From contig JADNRY010000003.1 in assembly GCA_015501585.1 (NCBI GenBank), positions 620,001 through 684,000 on the forward strand: DNA of 64,000 nucleotides, read 5' to 3'. The notes under the pieces were generated by a model. It saw only the letters and a list, made by a program, of their open reading frames with translations, searched no databases and was not told the origin of the DNA. Shown here piece after piece: positions 49,721-60,504 of this stretch; within the stretch, counting starts at the first letter, position 1; every line of letters begins with the position of its first letter. The position numbers and the translations under genes were made by a program. The stretch is from Rhodocollybia butyracea. Its lineage: Eukaryota > Basidiomycota > Agaricomycetes > Agaricales > Omphalotaceae.

Positions 49721-51077
49721 TTATACCGATGTCCTCGAAGGAATTGCAGGCCGACCTCTCGCAATCATGGCACAAGTCCAGAACAGATGATCCACGCCTC
49801 GAAAAGGTTTCATAAAGAAGAATTCATCCTTCTTTACAGCTCGAGAACGCAGTCTCCACCGCGAAAGCGACTGAACAATATTTGAAAACCTAGAAAGTAC
49901 TTCGTCCATCTGCGGTCGCTTTTCTGGGTCATCCTGGATCATATCATTCACCAATGGCCTCAAAGATTCGAACCCATGCACTGCTGAATGCTCGAGTTCT
50001 GGATCTCCCTATCGATGATTGTATGCGTCAGAATACTACTATGTACTTGGGATGAAAAGAAACGACTCGCATCTAGAAACTGAACCCGAATCATGTTGCC
50101 AAGCAAGAATACATCACTTGCGAAAGGATCACAAGGAGTTCCAGCCTTATATTCTGGGGGCTCAGCACCTCCAGATCGTATGGCATACTCCAGGGGTCGC
50201 TCTTGAGAAGGCTCGTATTTTTGAGAAAACCCGAAATCAATCAGGTAGTACCTGGGGGGGACCAGTGTACGAGAGAAGTGCCGTGCGCGTTTCTTGTAAT
50301 CGTATGTGCGAGATGGTTTCTTGGGATGATAGCCATCGGGATACATTCTCCTTGCGTCCATGACCATGTTGTTCACAGAACAGTCTCTGTAAGGCTATTT
50401 AGGAGTGAATTACAGTAACTCAACTCGTACATACCTATGTGCAACATTGTTTTGATGCATGTATTGTATTCCCTACAAAATTCTGAGAACGGCTTCAACG
50501 CTCTGATATTCAAAAGCCTACCTCAAGCACCTCTTTGATGAATTGAAGCCCCTCCCCGACTGTTCGAAAGTGAGGATCTTCTGGTTCTCTCATCCATGGC
50601 ATAACCAGTAGGTGTTCCTCCTCGATGCCAGGAATATGCAGGACTTCCAGCAACGGAATGGAGTGATTGGACGGATGCGATGCGTGTTCACTGGTAGAAA
50701 ACAGAGCGCATATATCCTCTTCCTGACAAGTAGCAATTATTCCGCCTTCTCCAGTAATGTTACGAACACGTTTAATTGCCACCATGGAGGAGTCAGATAT
50801 CCTCAAAGCATCGATTACACGGTGATTCTAATCGCGGAAAGGTCATATAAAGGATGGAAGAGAGAGATAAACATACCAGCATGTAGTGACCATCCTCGGT
50901 CAAGGGATATTGGATTAGCTTATAGGAAGGCTTCCATCCAGGACGATACCTGGGCCTCAACAAATAGCCTTTCTCCTTGAGAAACTCGAAGCGGTCCACC
51001 CACCACTTCTCTGTTTCAAGAAGTCCTTGTCCTGGTCTATCTCTGAGCCTTATGCCAGCTTCCTGTGTCGCCATCAT
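49721..51077 (-). CDS. Kinase-like protein, array copy A
   Basis: Start ATG at 51077 (RC). Five exons. Exon 1: WWVDRFEFLKEKGYLLRPRY then RPGWKPSY, the family N-terminus. Exon 2: DSSMVAIKRVRNITGEG with the putative ATP-binding Lys, EEDICALFS, IPLLEVLHIPGIEEEHLLVM, then FIKEVLE. Exon 3: GIQYMHQNNVAHR, joined across an intron to exon 4 DCSVNNMVMD, making the catalytic loop HRDCSVNN. The activation segment starts YYLIDFGFSQKY (DFG intact), then DPFASDVFLLGNMIRVQFLD. Exon 5: HGFESLRPLVNDMIQDDPEK with RP, ending RPAIPSRTSV. The intron after FLD uses a GC donor (GAT|GCGAGT). No Gly-rich loop is visible and the catalytic-loop Lys of HRDLK is absent, as in an expanded Agaricomycete kinase-like family; whether it phosphorylates proteins is not known. 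All frames are intact. Confidence 0.82.
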
Positions 51078-51867
51078 AAACGAGGATCACCAAAGCGAGT
51101 GTGGCGAATGATCGGGTGAGTGTAAGGAAAGGCCGTAGCACGGGTTACCTCAATTTGGTGACGGAGTAGGCTAGAAATTTCCGATCTTATGTCGAAGCTA
51201 ACTGGCGTATGCAGTGAAGAAGAGAAGGTCATGTGATGGCCTACTCTACGCCACACTTTCTGTCAATTGCTCAGCAGTCTGTCTTGACTCTTGAATATTG
51301 ATAAACCCAGCGAGGAGACGAGGGAAAGTTCAACGGCGATTTGCTCACAAAACACTGCATTTCTGGCAACAAATCATCCTTCTAAACGGCAGCCCTAGTC
51401 TTCGCATTGAAAATTGACTTCACCAAAGGCCTTACTAGGCGAAGCAAGCGGTGACTAAATACTCAACTACTTATGTGGCGGAGTAATATTAGTATATTCC
51501 CCGGGTTTCCCAGAAGTCGAACGGTTCCCAGGAGTGGTGGACCCACTGATTTTCAAAGATATCGTGAAGATGGCAGAACCCACAGCTCGTGCATATATCC
51601 TTCCCTAATCGATTTCTCTATAAGGAACAAGGCCCTAATGCTGGCCCTATGATAGCGGTGAATGATGCCAGTTACCTTGATATTTTCCGCTTAGACCAAT
51701 GCTCAGTAAGGTGATTAAAACAGTAACTAGGTTTCCTGAAAACTAGTTGATAAAATATGACGATAAGCAACTGGGCAGGGGAGAAACAGATTAACGAACA
51801 AGGGACCAAAATGATAACAGACAACGGGGAAGTTAACAAGCGATAGCAGTAAGAGAAAACGAGGTAT
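51078..51867. repeat. Spacer between kinase copies A and B (array repeat unit)
   Basis: The spacer shares blocks with the B-C, C-D and E-F spacers: GGCGATTTGCTCACAAAACA, TTTCTGGCAACAAATCATCC, TATAAGGAACAAGGCCCTA, TTGATATTTTCCGCTTAGAC. It contains the promoter of A (right part in minus-strand sense) and the 3' flank of B. No coding frame. Confidence 0.7.
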
Positions 51868-53210
51868 CTAGAACTTTTGTGCCGGTGTGTTCGAAGGAAT
51901 CGCCGGTCGACCTCTCGCAATCATGGCACATGTCCAGAAGAGATGATCCAAGCCTCGAAAAGGTTTCATAAAGAAGAATTCATCCTTCTTTACAGCTCGA
52001 GAACGCAGCTTCCATTGCGAAAGTGACTGCACGATATTCAAAAACCTAGAAATTACTTCGTCCATATGCGGTCGCTTTTCTGGGTCGTCCTGAATCATAT
52101 CTTTTACCAATGGCCTCAAAGATTCGAACCCATGCACTGCTGAATGCTCAAATTCTGGATCTCCCTATCGATGATTGTATGCGTCAGAATATGTACTTGG
52201 GATGAAAAGAAACGACTCGCATCGAGAAACTGAACCCGAATCATGTTTCCAAGCAAGAATACATCACTTGCGAAGGGATCACAAGGGATATCAGCCTTAT
52301 ATTCTGGCGGCTCAGTACCTCCAGATCGTATGGCATATTCTGGTGGCCGCTCTTGGGAGGACTCGTATCTTTGAGAGAATCCAAAATCAATCAGGTAGTA
52401 CCTGGGGGGAACCAGTGTACGAGAGAAGTGTCGTGCGCGTTTCTTGTAATCGTATGTGCGAGACGGTTTCTTGGGATGATAGCCATCGGGATACAATCTT
52501 CTTGCGTCCATGACCATGTTGTTCACAGAACAGTCTCTGTAAGGCTATTTAGGGGTGAATTACAGTAACCCAACCTGTACATACCTATGTGCAACATTAT
52601 TTTGATGCATGTATTGTATTCCCTACAAAAATATGAGGACAGTTTCAACACTCTGATATCTAAAAACCCACCTCAAGCATCTCTTTGATGAATTGAAGCC
52701 CCTCCCCGACTGTTCGAAAGTGAGGATCTTCTGGTTCTCTCATCCATGGCATAACCAGTAGGTGTTCCTCCTCGATGCCAGGAATATGCAGGACTTCCAG
52801 CAACGGAATGGAGTGATTGGACGGATGCGAAGCGTGTTCACTGGTAGAAAACAGAGCGCATATATCCTCTTCCTGAGATGTGGCAATCATTCCGCCTTCT
52901 CCAGTAATGTTACGAACACGTTTAATTGCCACCATGGATGAGTCAGATATCCTCAAAGCATCGATTATACGGTCGTTCTAATCGGCAGGGATGTCATACA
53001 AGGGATGTCAGGGAGAAAGAATCATACCATCAAGTAGTGACCATCCTCGAAGGTGTAGGGATTCTGGAGTCGCTTATAGGAAGGTTTCCAGCCGGGACGA
53101 TACCTGGGCCTCAGTGTGTAGCCTTTCTCCCTGAGAAACTCGTAGCGGTCCACCCACCACTGCTCTGTTTCGAGAAGTCCTTCTCCTACATCTTCTTGTG
53201 TAGTCATCAT
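51868..53210 (-). CDS. Kinase-like protein, array copy B
   Basis: Start ATG at 53210 (RC): MMTTQEDVGEGLLETEQWWV, then RYRPGWKPSYKRLQNPYTFE. It has the same five-exon plan as copy A. Visible motifs are VAIKRV, EEDICALFS, IPLLEVLHIPG, the HRD-CSVNN catalytic loop across an intron near 52545-52590, YYLIDFGFSQRY, DPFASDVFLLGNMIRVQFLD, and RPHMDEVISRFLNIVQSLSQ. The C-terminus RPAIPSNTPAQKF is the B/C/D/F type. The last intron has a GC donor (GAT|GCGAGT) like copy A. Exon 2 is nearly identical to copy A over about 290 nt, while the C-terminus and the 3' flank belong to the other subfamily, which suggests gene conversion or a recombinant origin. All frames are intact. Confidence 0.82.
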
Positions 53211-53984
53211 CGAGGATTACCAAAGTGAGTGTGGCGAGTGATCAGATGAGCGTAAGGACAGGCCGTAGCGCAGGCTACCCTGATTTGTTGACCGAGTGGG
53301 CTATAGAACTGCGATCTTATGTCGAAGCTAAAGCGCTAACTGGCGTGTGCAGTGAAGAAGAGAGGGTCATGTGATGGCCTACTCTGCGCCACACTTTCCG
53401 TCAATTGCTCAGCAGTCATTTTGATGAACCCAGGGAACAAATGGGGGAAGTTCAACGGCGATTTGCTCACAAAACACCCCATTTCTGGCAACAAATCATC
53501 CTTCTAAATGGCAGCTCTAACAGCAGCATGTCTTCGCATTGCAAGTTGACTTCACCGAAGCGGCGACTTAGTACTCAACTACTTATCTGGCGGGCGGAGT
53601 AATATTAGTATAATCCCCGAGTTTTCCAGAAGTCCAACGGTTCTCAGGAGTGGTGGACCCACCAATTTTCAAAGATGTCGTGTAGATGGTAGAACCCACA
53701 ACTCGTGCATATATCCTTTCCTAATCGATTTCTCTATAAGGAACAAGGCCCTAGGTCAGCGGTGGATGATGCCAATTACCCTGATATTTTCCGCTTAGAC
53801 CAATGCTCAGTAAGGTGATTGAAACAGTAACTAGGTTTCCTGAAAACAATAGTTGATAACCAGGATGTAACATATGACGATAAGCAACTGGGCAGGGGAG
53901 AAACAGATTAACGAACAAGGGAGCAAAATGATAACAGACAACAAGGAAGTTAACAAGCGATAGCAGTAAGAGAAAACGAGGTAT
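53211..53984. repeat. Spacer between kinase copies B and C
   Basis: Homologous to the A-B spacer, with the empty site GGCGATTTGCTCACAAAACA near 53456 and the same 3' flank blocks (TATAAGGAACAAGGCCCTA, TTTTCCGCTTAGACCAATGC). No coding frame. Confidence 0.7.
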
Positions 53985-55347
53985 CTACGACTTTTGTGCC
54001 GGTGTGCTCGAAGGAATCGCCGGTCGACCTCTCGCAATCATGGAACAAGTCCAGAATAGATGATCCAAGCCTCGAAAAGGTTTCATAAAGAAGAATTCAT
54101 CCTTCTTTACAGCTCGAGAACGCAGCTTCCATTGCGAAAGTGACTGAACGATATTCGAAAACCTAGAAATTACTTCGTCCATATGCGGTCGCTTTTCTGG
54201 GTCATCTTGAATCATATCGTTCACAAATGGCCTCAGATATTCAAACCCATGTACTGCTGAATGCTCGAATTCTGGATCTCCCTATCGATGATTGTATGCG
54301 TCAGAATATGTACTTGGGACGTTCGGAATGAAACGGCTCACATCTAGAAATTGTACCCGAATCATATTGCCAAGCAAGAATACATCACTTGCGAAAGGAT
54401 CACAAGGAATATCAGCCTTATATTCTGGGGGCTCAGCACCTCCAGATCGTAGGGCATATTCCGGGGACCGCTCTTGGGAGGGCTCGTTTATTTGAGAGAA
54501 TCCAAAATCTATCAGGTAGTACCTGGGGGAACCAGTGTACGAGAGAAGTGTCGTGCGCGTTTCTTGTGATCATATGTGCGAGAAGGTTCGCTGGGATGAT
54601 GGCCATCGGGGTACATTCTCCTTGCGTCCATGACCATGTTGTTCACAGAACAGTCTCTGTAAGGTTATTTAGGAGTGAATTACAGTAACCCAACCTGTAC
54701 ATACCTATGTGCAACATTGTTTTGATGCATGTATTGTACTCCCTGCAAAATCTGAGGACAGCTTCAGCACTCTGATATCTAAAAACCCACCTCAAGCATC
54801 TCTTTGATGAACTGAAGCCCCTCCCCGACTGTTCGAAAGTGAGGATCTTCTGGTTCTCTCATCCATGGCATCACCAGGAGGTCTTCGTCCTCAATACCAG
54901 GAACATGCAAAACTTCTAACAAAGGAATACAATGATTGAGGGGACGCGACGCGTGTTCACTGGTAGAAAATAGAGCACAGATATCTTCCTCCCGAGAAGT
55001 AGTAGTTCTACCTTCCACAGTAGTGTTGTAAACACGTTTAATTGCCACCATGGAGGAGTCAGAAATCTTCAAAGCATCGATTATACGGTCGTTCTAATCG
55101 GCGGGGATGTCATATAAGGGACGAAAGAGAGAAAGTAGCATACCATCAAGTAGTGACCATCCTCGAAGGTGAAGCGATCTTGGAGTTGCTTATAGGAAGG
55201 CTTCCATCCAGGACGATACCTGGGCCTCAATAAATAGCCTTTCTCCTTGAGAAACTCGAAGCGGTCCACCCACCACTTCTCTGTTTCAAGAAGTCCTCGT
55301 CCTGGTCTATCTCTGAGCCTCATGCCAGCTTCCTGTGTTGTCATCAT
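53985..55347 (-). pseudogene. Kinase-like protein, array copy C, frameshifted before DFG
   Basis: Start ATG at 55347 (RC): MMTTQEAGMRLRDRPGRGLL, then FLKEKGYLLRPRYRPGWKPS. Exon 2 carries VAIKRVYNTTVEGRTTTSRE, EEDICALFS and IPLLEVLHVPGIEDEDLLVM. The exon with DCSVNNMVMDARRMYPDGHH runs into a 1-nt deletion in a C-run (plus strand CCTGGGGGAACC at about 54523-54534, one G fewer than in A, B, D and E). The frame becomes LVPPGTT instead of LVPPRYYLIDFGFS. Downstream sequence still resembles the family in another frame, and exon 5 is intact to RPAIPSSTPAQKS. The last intron has a normal GT donor. Either the gene is recently inactivated, or the assembly has a homopolymer error. Confidence 0.75.
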
Positions 55348-56156
55348 ATACCAGGATCACCAAAGCGGTGGCGAACGATCGGATAAGCGTACGGACAGGC
55401 CGTAACACTGGTTACCTCGATTTGGTGATGGAATAGACTAGAAAACTTATGTCGAAGCTAACTGGCGTGTGCAGTGAAGAAGAGGGGTCATGTGATGGCC
55501 TACTCTGCGCCACATCTTCTGTTAATTGTTCAACTGAGTCTGTCTTGACTCTTGAATTTTGATAAACCCAGCGAGGAAACGGGGGAAGTTCGACGGCGAT
55601 TTGCTCACAAAACATCCCATTTCTGGCAACAAATCATCCTTCTAAATGACAGCCCAAACAGCAGCATGTCTTCGTATTGCAAGTTGACTTCACCGAACTT
55701 GGCGAAGCAAGCGGTGACTTAGTACTCAACTACTTATCCGGCGGTGTAGGTATGGCGGAGTAATATCAGTATAGTCCCCGGGTTTCCCAGAAGTCCAACG
55801 GTTCCCAGGAGTGGCGGACCCACTGATTTCCAAAGATGTTCTGTAGATGGTAAAACCCACAATTCGTGCATATATCTTTCCTAATCGATTTCTCTATAAG
55901 GAACAAGGCCCTAATGCTGCCCTTATGACAGCGGCGAATGATGCCAGTTATCTTGATATTTTCCGCTTAGACCGCTCCTCAGTAAGGCGATTGAAACAGT
56001 AACCAGGCTTCCTGAAAACAATAGTTGATACCAGGACGTAAAATAAGTATGACGATAAGCAACTGAGCAGCGGAGAACAGATTAACGAACGTGAGAGCTA
56101 AACGATAACAGACAGCAGGAAAGTTAACAAGTGATAGCAGTAAGGAAACAAGGTAT
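55348..56156. repeat. Spacer between kinase copies C and D
   Basis: Homologous to the other spacers; empty site GGCGATTTGCTCACAAAACA near 55597, and the 3' flank with TATAAGGAACAAGGCCCTA and ACAGCGGCGAATGATGCCAG. It is slightly longer than B-C owing to small indels. No coding frame. Confidence 0.7.
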
Positions 56157-57513
56157 CTAGGACTTTTGTGCGGGTGTGCTCGAAGGAATCGCCGGTCGAC
56201 CTCTTGCAATCATGGCACATGTCCAGAAGAGATGATCCAAGCCTCGAAAAGGTTTCATAAAGAAGAATTCATCCTTCTTTACAGCTCGAGAACGCAGCTT
56301 CCACTGCGAAAGTGACTGAATGATATTTGAGAACCTAGAAAGTACTTCGTCCATCTGCGGACGCTTTTCCGTATCATCCTGGATCATATCGTTCACTAAT
56401 GGCCTTAAAAATTCAAACCCATGTGTACCCGAATGCTCAAATTTGGGATCTCCCTACGAATGACCATATGCGTCAATAAACTACCAGCAAAATGAAACGA
56501 CTCACATCCAAGAAGCGACGTCGGATCATGTTGCCAACCAAAAAGACATCAGTTGCGAAAGGATCACAAGGAGCCTCAGCCTTACATTCTGGGGGCTCAG
56601 TACCTCCAGATAGTATGGCATACTCTGGTGACCGTTCTTGAGAAGATTCATATTTTCGAGAAAATCCAAAATCGATTAGGTAGTACCTGGGAGGAACAAG
56701 TGTACGAGAGAAGTGGCGCGCGCGTTTCTTGTAATCGTATGTGCGGGAAGGTTCGCTGGGATGATGGCCATCGGGGTACATTTTCTTCGCATCCATGACC
56801 ATATTATTGATAGAACAGTCTCTGGGTAAGCTTTGAGGAATGAATTTCAGTAGCTCAACTTTTACATACCTATGCGCAACATTATTATGGTGCATGTATT
56901 GTATTCCCTGCAAATTTTAAGGGAACAACTTCACTCTGATATCCAAGAACTCACCTCAAGCATCTCTTTGATGAACTGAAGTCCTTCCCCAACTGTTCGA
57001 AAAGGAGGGTTTTCCGGTTCTCTCATCCATGGCATCACCAGGAGGCGTTCGTCCTCGAAGCCAGGAACACACAAGACTTCTAGCAAAGGAATGGAATGAT
57101 TGGATGGTTGCGACGCGTGTTGAATGGTAGAAAATAGAGCACAGATATCCTCTTCCTGAGAAGTAGCAGTTACGCCGTCTTCTCCAGTGATGTTACGAAC
57201 ACGTTTAATTGCCACCATGGTGGAATCAGATATCCTCAAAGCATCTATTATACGTTTATTCTGAAGGGCAGGAAGCTCAGATATAAGCAAAGGAAGAGAG
57301 AAAGAAGTATACCGTCAAGTAGTGACCATCCTCGAAAGTGAAGGGATTTTGAAGTCGCTTATAGGAAGGCTTCCATCCAGGACGATACCTGGGCCTCAGC
57401 ATATAGCCTTTCTCTTTGAGAAACTCGTAGCGGTCAGCCCACCACTCCTCGAATTTGTCAAGTCCACGCCCTGGCCTGTCTCTGAGCTTAATGCCATCGG
57501 CTTGGGTATTCAT
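56157..57513 (-). CDS. Kinase-like protein, array copy D
   Basis: Start ATG at 57513 (RC): MNTQADGIKLRDRPGRGLDK, then FEEWWADRYEFLKEKGYMLR. This is the most diverged of the first four copies. Motifs: STMVAIKRVRNITGEDGVTA, EEDICALFSTIQHASQPSN, IPLLEVLCVPGFEDERLLVM, GIQYMHHNNVAHR joined to DCSINNMVMDAKKMYPDGHH, YYLIDFGFSRKY with the frame intact, DPFATDVFLVGNMIRRRFLD, and TEKRPQMDEVLSRFSNIIQS. It ends RPAIPSSTPAQKS. The last intron has a GT donor (GAT|GTGAGT). Its 5' flank differs from those of the other copies and borders the unrelated gene at 58-59 kb. Confidence 0.82.
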
Positions 57514-58003
57514 AGACAATAATCGCGAGGTGTGGATACTCTGACTAGCAGAACGTTGCCGAAGAGAAACTCGTTCGCATAAACAAGGGGGTGAAAGAAA
57601 ACTATTGATTCATTTCCCACGATGATACTAATTACATAAGCGACTAGTTTTCAACGCTTGAGCCGGCAATGCATCAATTGGATCAAATCCAAGTTGCCAA
57701 CGCTTTGTACTTTTCACCTTCGTAATAAAATGAATGCTGCATAACGCCGTCCACAATCCTCGTGTTCAATCTGTCTCAATATGTACGTCCAAAGTTTTTC
57801 TCACCCCGCCTCTCGAACCATGACTTTTGTTCTTTCGTTGTTGATCTAACATTGCTCTTGTGCTTCGTTTGGCTAGTGCTCAAAAAGCTTTAAAATGGCT
57901 TTCAGTGATTTGAACTTTGAAGCCATCCTCCCATCTTCTTGAATCTGCACCGGGTGTCGCAGTCCCATTTCCACTCCACCAAAAACCATCGCAGATATCC
58001 TCT
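57514..58003. other. Divergent intergenic region between copy D and the coiled-coil gene
   Basis: About 490 bases, unlike the spacers between other copies. It probably contains both promoters. No RNA or coding feature recognised. Confidence 0.45.
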
Positions 58004-59189
58004 ATGTCAGTCTTTGGTGAAGCCACTGCTACAGTCGGGCTCAGTGTCAGCGCGGTCAAAATTGGATATCAGATCAACAAGAGAGTAAACCCTTCCCAAA
58101 TTTTTAAATACGCTGAACGGAAAGTCAAAAATTATGAAAACGAACTAAAGATGGAAAAGTTAATCGAAAAAGACCCAGCAGTAGCCCTTGAAGTTCAAGA
58201 CTTACGAATACGGTAATTATCAACTGGTACCCGTTTTCTCTAATACTGAAACCTGCAGTGCAGCGCAGAAGAAGCACTTGAAGAAGCAGCGAACGAAATG
58301 AAGGCTTCCAAGTTTTGGCAAATCAAACTTCGCTTTGTGGCATGCCGGGTTGCATATGTACAGTGTAAAAAATATGAAACGACGCTGCAGGTGAGAACGA
58401 TCTTTCCCATAGATCTTTCTGTGTTAATCATGATGTAGAGCCTAAGTGCGACCGTCCTGCAACAATGCAACGATAAAATGCTAACAAAGGTATTTCGGTA
58501 TTCCTGTCTAAGGCGGTAATCATAATATCGGATCTGTAGAGCTTGAATTCTCCAAGTTCCCAGGGCCGCTCTATGGACTCAGGTTGTGCTGTTGAACGTA
58601 TTTCGGATCCCAAATCGAACTCGCAGTCATTGGTCCTCGATCAAACCACTCCATCGTCTCGCTCTGCAGAATCCTTAATGGAAGAGGTACTTATGGAAAT
58701 ATCTTCACTTCCAGCCTATTCTGACCAGAAAATTCAGCGCGCAGAGGTGCCAAATGATCGGGTGGGCATGTTGTCGGTTCAGGTGAATAAAGAAACGAGG
58801 GAGTCAGTACAGCGAGGCGAAACCCTCCTGGTTGCCGATGTTTCGCGGAAAAATAACCAGAACGACGGAAGCTTAAACATGCTTGACCCCATCATAGTAC
58901 GTGTCTCTTTGGCATATAAATATTCATTCTCATGATTTTCTTCTGAGCAGCCGAGCCCAGATGTTGTTGTAAGTCCTTTGTGCTTTTTTTTTTGGCTTTC
59001 TTTCTTTACCAATCATGCGCATAGAGTGAGAACTTCACGGTGATACCAGTGAGTCCTTCCATCTTGTTTGTTATGAGATTGAATTGATGCCGAAGGGCCC
59101 AGTCTATATCGATTGAGGAGTCCTCAAACACTATCAACATCGATTACTCCCAACTTATGAATGAAATACTTCCTATGATCCATGCCTGA
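58004..59189 (+). CDS. Unrecognised coiled-coil protein inserted in the kinase array
   Basis: Start ATG 58004: MSVFGEATATVGLSVSAVKI followed by GYQINKRVNP, a Gly/Ala/Ser-rich, possibly amphipathic helix. A highly charged helical part follows (YAERKVKNYENELKMEKLIE; AEEALEEAANEMKASKFWQI). Consistent splices give one frame: intron from about 58213 ending at the second of two CAG acceptors (58263); 58391-58438 joining TTLQ to SLSATVLQQC; 58492-58540 joining LTK to SLNSPSSQGR; then about 58899-58950 (PII|PSPDVV), about 58969-59024 (SENFTVIP) and about 59049-59102. The last exon reads SISIEESSNTINIDYSQLMN and ends TGA 59187-59189. No known domain. An N-terminal amphipathic helix before a helical bundle recalls fungal cell-death effector N-termini, but this is only a resemblance in composition. 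Confidence 0.6.
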
Positions 59190-59635
59190 TACTCTCCACA
59201 AGCTCTTGATTTTAGTTTGTTTTGTGCTCTATCGCTATCTTGATGCTGTCGTTGTGCTTTCTCTCCCTTTGCCTTACATTATGTATCATGTTATCTTACC
59301 TTCCATCTGTATTTGACGCTTTCTTGATTTCCATATGTTGTGCTCTATAACCTATCACGACCACGGTCATTTTGTCGTTCTATCCTAAGTCGATTGATTT
59401 TCAAGTCCTTGATCATTTTACGGTCACAGCGATTTCTGAAAGTAAGCAATGAAGGCCTCATACAGTCTAGCGGCGGACAAGGAAGCGAACTCTTCTTAAA
59501 GGACCTATTGGCCGTACTTAGTAAGTCGACCCAATTGATTGACAAAACGCTTGGATGATGTATTTTGATTTTATGGTGAAGGAAACAGATTCGAATAGCT
59601 CGGCCGCCCAATCGAGAGATGGAAGTACTGATGCT
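59190..59635. other. Intergenic after the coiled-coil gene
   Basis: About 450 bases, CT-rich; short open frames on both strands around 59340-59611 overlap each other and are not convincing. Confidence 0.4.
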
Positions 59636-60504
59636 TCCGAAGATAATTTGAAATTAACTTGCAATATCAGGCTTTGACCGTCCTACTTTGGAAAGTCGGC
59701 TCATTCTGCTTTCTTTCGGTTACATTTTTTTTTTTGCGTTCAGGTGTGTAACTTCTATTCTATCTCTTATTCGATGCTAGTCGGTAAGGTCGGTATGACT
59801 CCGGGATCCCCAGACGCCTCTGCTTTGCCCTCGGCTGGATCAGCTGACAAGTTATATCTATCGATACGTCTCCACGCTACCAAGCTAGTTGGGAAAGCTC
59901 GAGATAGGCTGAGATAGGAGGCGAATATGCCACCTGTTAGTCATTCTCGCTGGACCCACCCAGGTCCCACACGGGTACGGTTAAACATCACAACTGTCAA
60001 GATTCAAAGATTCTATAGTGAAGCGTCACCGAGAAATTGCGAAAATCATTGGGATACTTAGTTATGTTGTCATTCTAGGAAATACTGTGGAGTAGTACAG
60101 AGTAGTACACCGGACGGTGGTCATACATGACAGGCATGTGGGCGAGCAGATCTCAAAGCCTTGACAGGAGGCCACACTCTCCGAGCTTCATATAACTTAT
60201 TCCCTCATGCGCACCCTTAAAGCTTACTATATGACAAGATGGCTATTGTTCTGTCGTTCATACATATAACTTCCTTGAGAATTGATTTCTGTATGAAGAA
60301 CAAGGCCTATGACAGCGGCGGATGAGACCAGTTGCCTTGATATTTGCCTCTTGGACCGCTCCTTGTTGTAAGGCAATGAAAACTATAACTAAGCTTTGTG
60401 AATACGTACATACAAAGCTCGAAACCAGGGAATGAACGTAAAATATTCCGATAAGCGATAAACAAATTAATGAACGTGAGCTAGCAGTAACATATATAGG
60501 ACCC
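59636..60504. repeat. 3' flank of kinase copy E, duplicate of the flank of copy A
   Basis: Shares an ordered series of blocks with 48630-49720, including AGATAATTTGAAATTA, TGCAATATCAGGCTTTGACC, CCCCAGACGCCTCTGCTTTG-like sequence, GAATATGCCACCTGTTAGTC-like sequence, TCAAAGCC...GACAG and GACAGCGGCGGATGAGACCA with GTTGCCTTGATATTTGCCTC. It shows that E is the counterpart of A in a duplicated block. No coding frame. Confidence 0.65.

Noticed and set aside
50019..50363. Plus-strand frames opposite the kinase-like exons, repeated in every copy
   Set aside because: They recur because the array repeats, and all are antisense to exon 4; composition follows from the kinase sequence.
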